Both the position numbers and the translations under genes were made by a program. The notes beneath the pieces are model-generated. The model saw only the letters and a program-made list of their open reading frames with translations, was not told where the DNA came from and did not search any database. 5,266 nt of DNA from an uncultured Clostridium sp. Its GTDB lineage: Bacteria; Bacillota; Clostridia; TANB77; CAG-508. The stretch is taken from assembly GCA_900556455.1 (NCBI GenBank), contig USOV01000048.1:1-5266 (forward strand), read 5' to 3'. Each line of letters opens with the position of its first letter. Position 1 is the stretch's first letter. This document shows, in pieces, positions 5,266 to 5,266 of this stretch.

Positions 5266-5266
5266 T

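Overview
The window is very AT-rich and densely coded. It looks like chromosomal DNA of a low-G+C Bacillota, most likely an uncultured or gut-type clostridial lineage. The basis is gene content: ireB-ruvX-yrzB(DUF1292) is a classic Bacillota gene block, MecA is the ClpC adaptor of this phylum, and the ribosome binding sites are AGGAGG-like. TGA acts as a stop (mecA), so the code is not the mycoplasma one. There is no gap over 300 bases and I see no tRNA, rRNA, CRISPR array or transposon.

Layout, left to right. Positions 1-537 (+) hold the 3' part of mecA. A strong hairpin with flanking A and T tracts at 585-612 is shared as a bidirectional terminator with the convergent minus-strand block. 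All remaining genes are on the minus strand. Read in transcription order from the right edge they are: the end of an unknown two-segment membrane protein (5077-5265); a 743-residue protein (2842-5073) with a CpaE/TadZ-like layout and an unusual acidic linker; a membrane-anchored GAF plus degenerate GGDEF protein (1724-2824); ireB (1405-1659); ruvX (987-1412); and yrzB/DUF1292 (617-916). yrzB has a good promoter of its own at 950-978.

How they may work together. The three right-hand genes are 3 and 17 nt apart, each downstream gene with a strong Shine-Dalgarno sequence, so they look like one transcription unit of membrane-linked, possibly Tad/pilus- or positioning-related proteins. Both enzyme-like members have lost catalytic signatures (Walker A lysine; GGDEF and its metal aspartate), which suggests structural or scaffolding roles. 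ireB and ruvX overlap and are probably translationally coupled. In many Bacillota alaS lies directly upstream of ireB; here the degenerate GGDEF gene takes that place.

The most unusual object is the 743-residue protein. It joins a receiver-like N-terminus to a ParA/MinD-like C-terminus through about 200 acidic residues carrying two AT-hook motifs and four copies of a [I/F]-D-L-F-[D/N] short motif. I do not know a described system with this combination.
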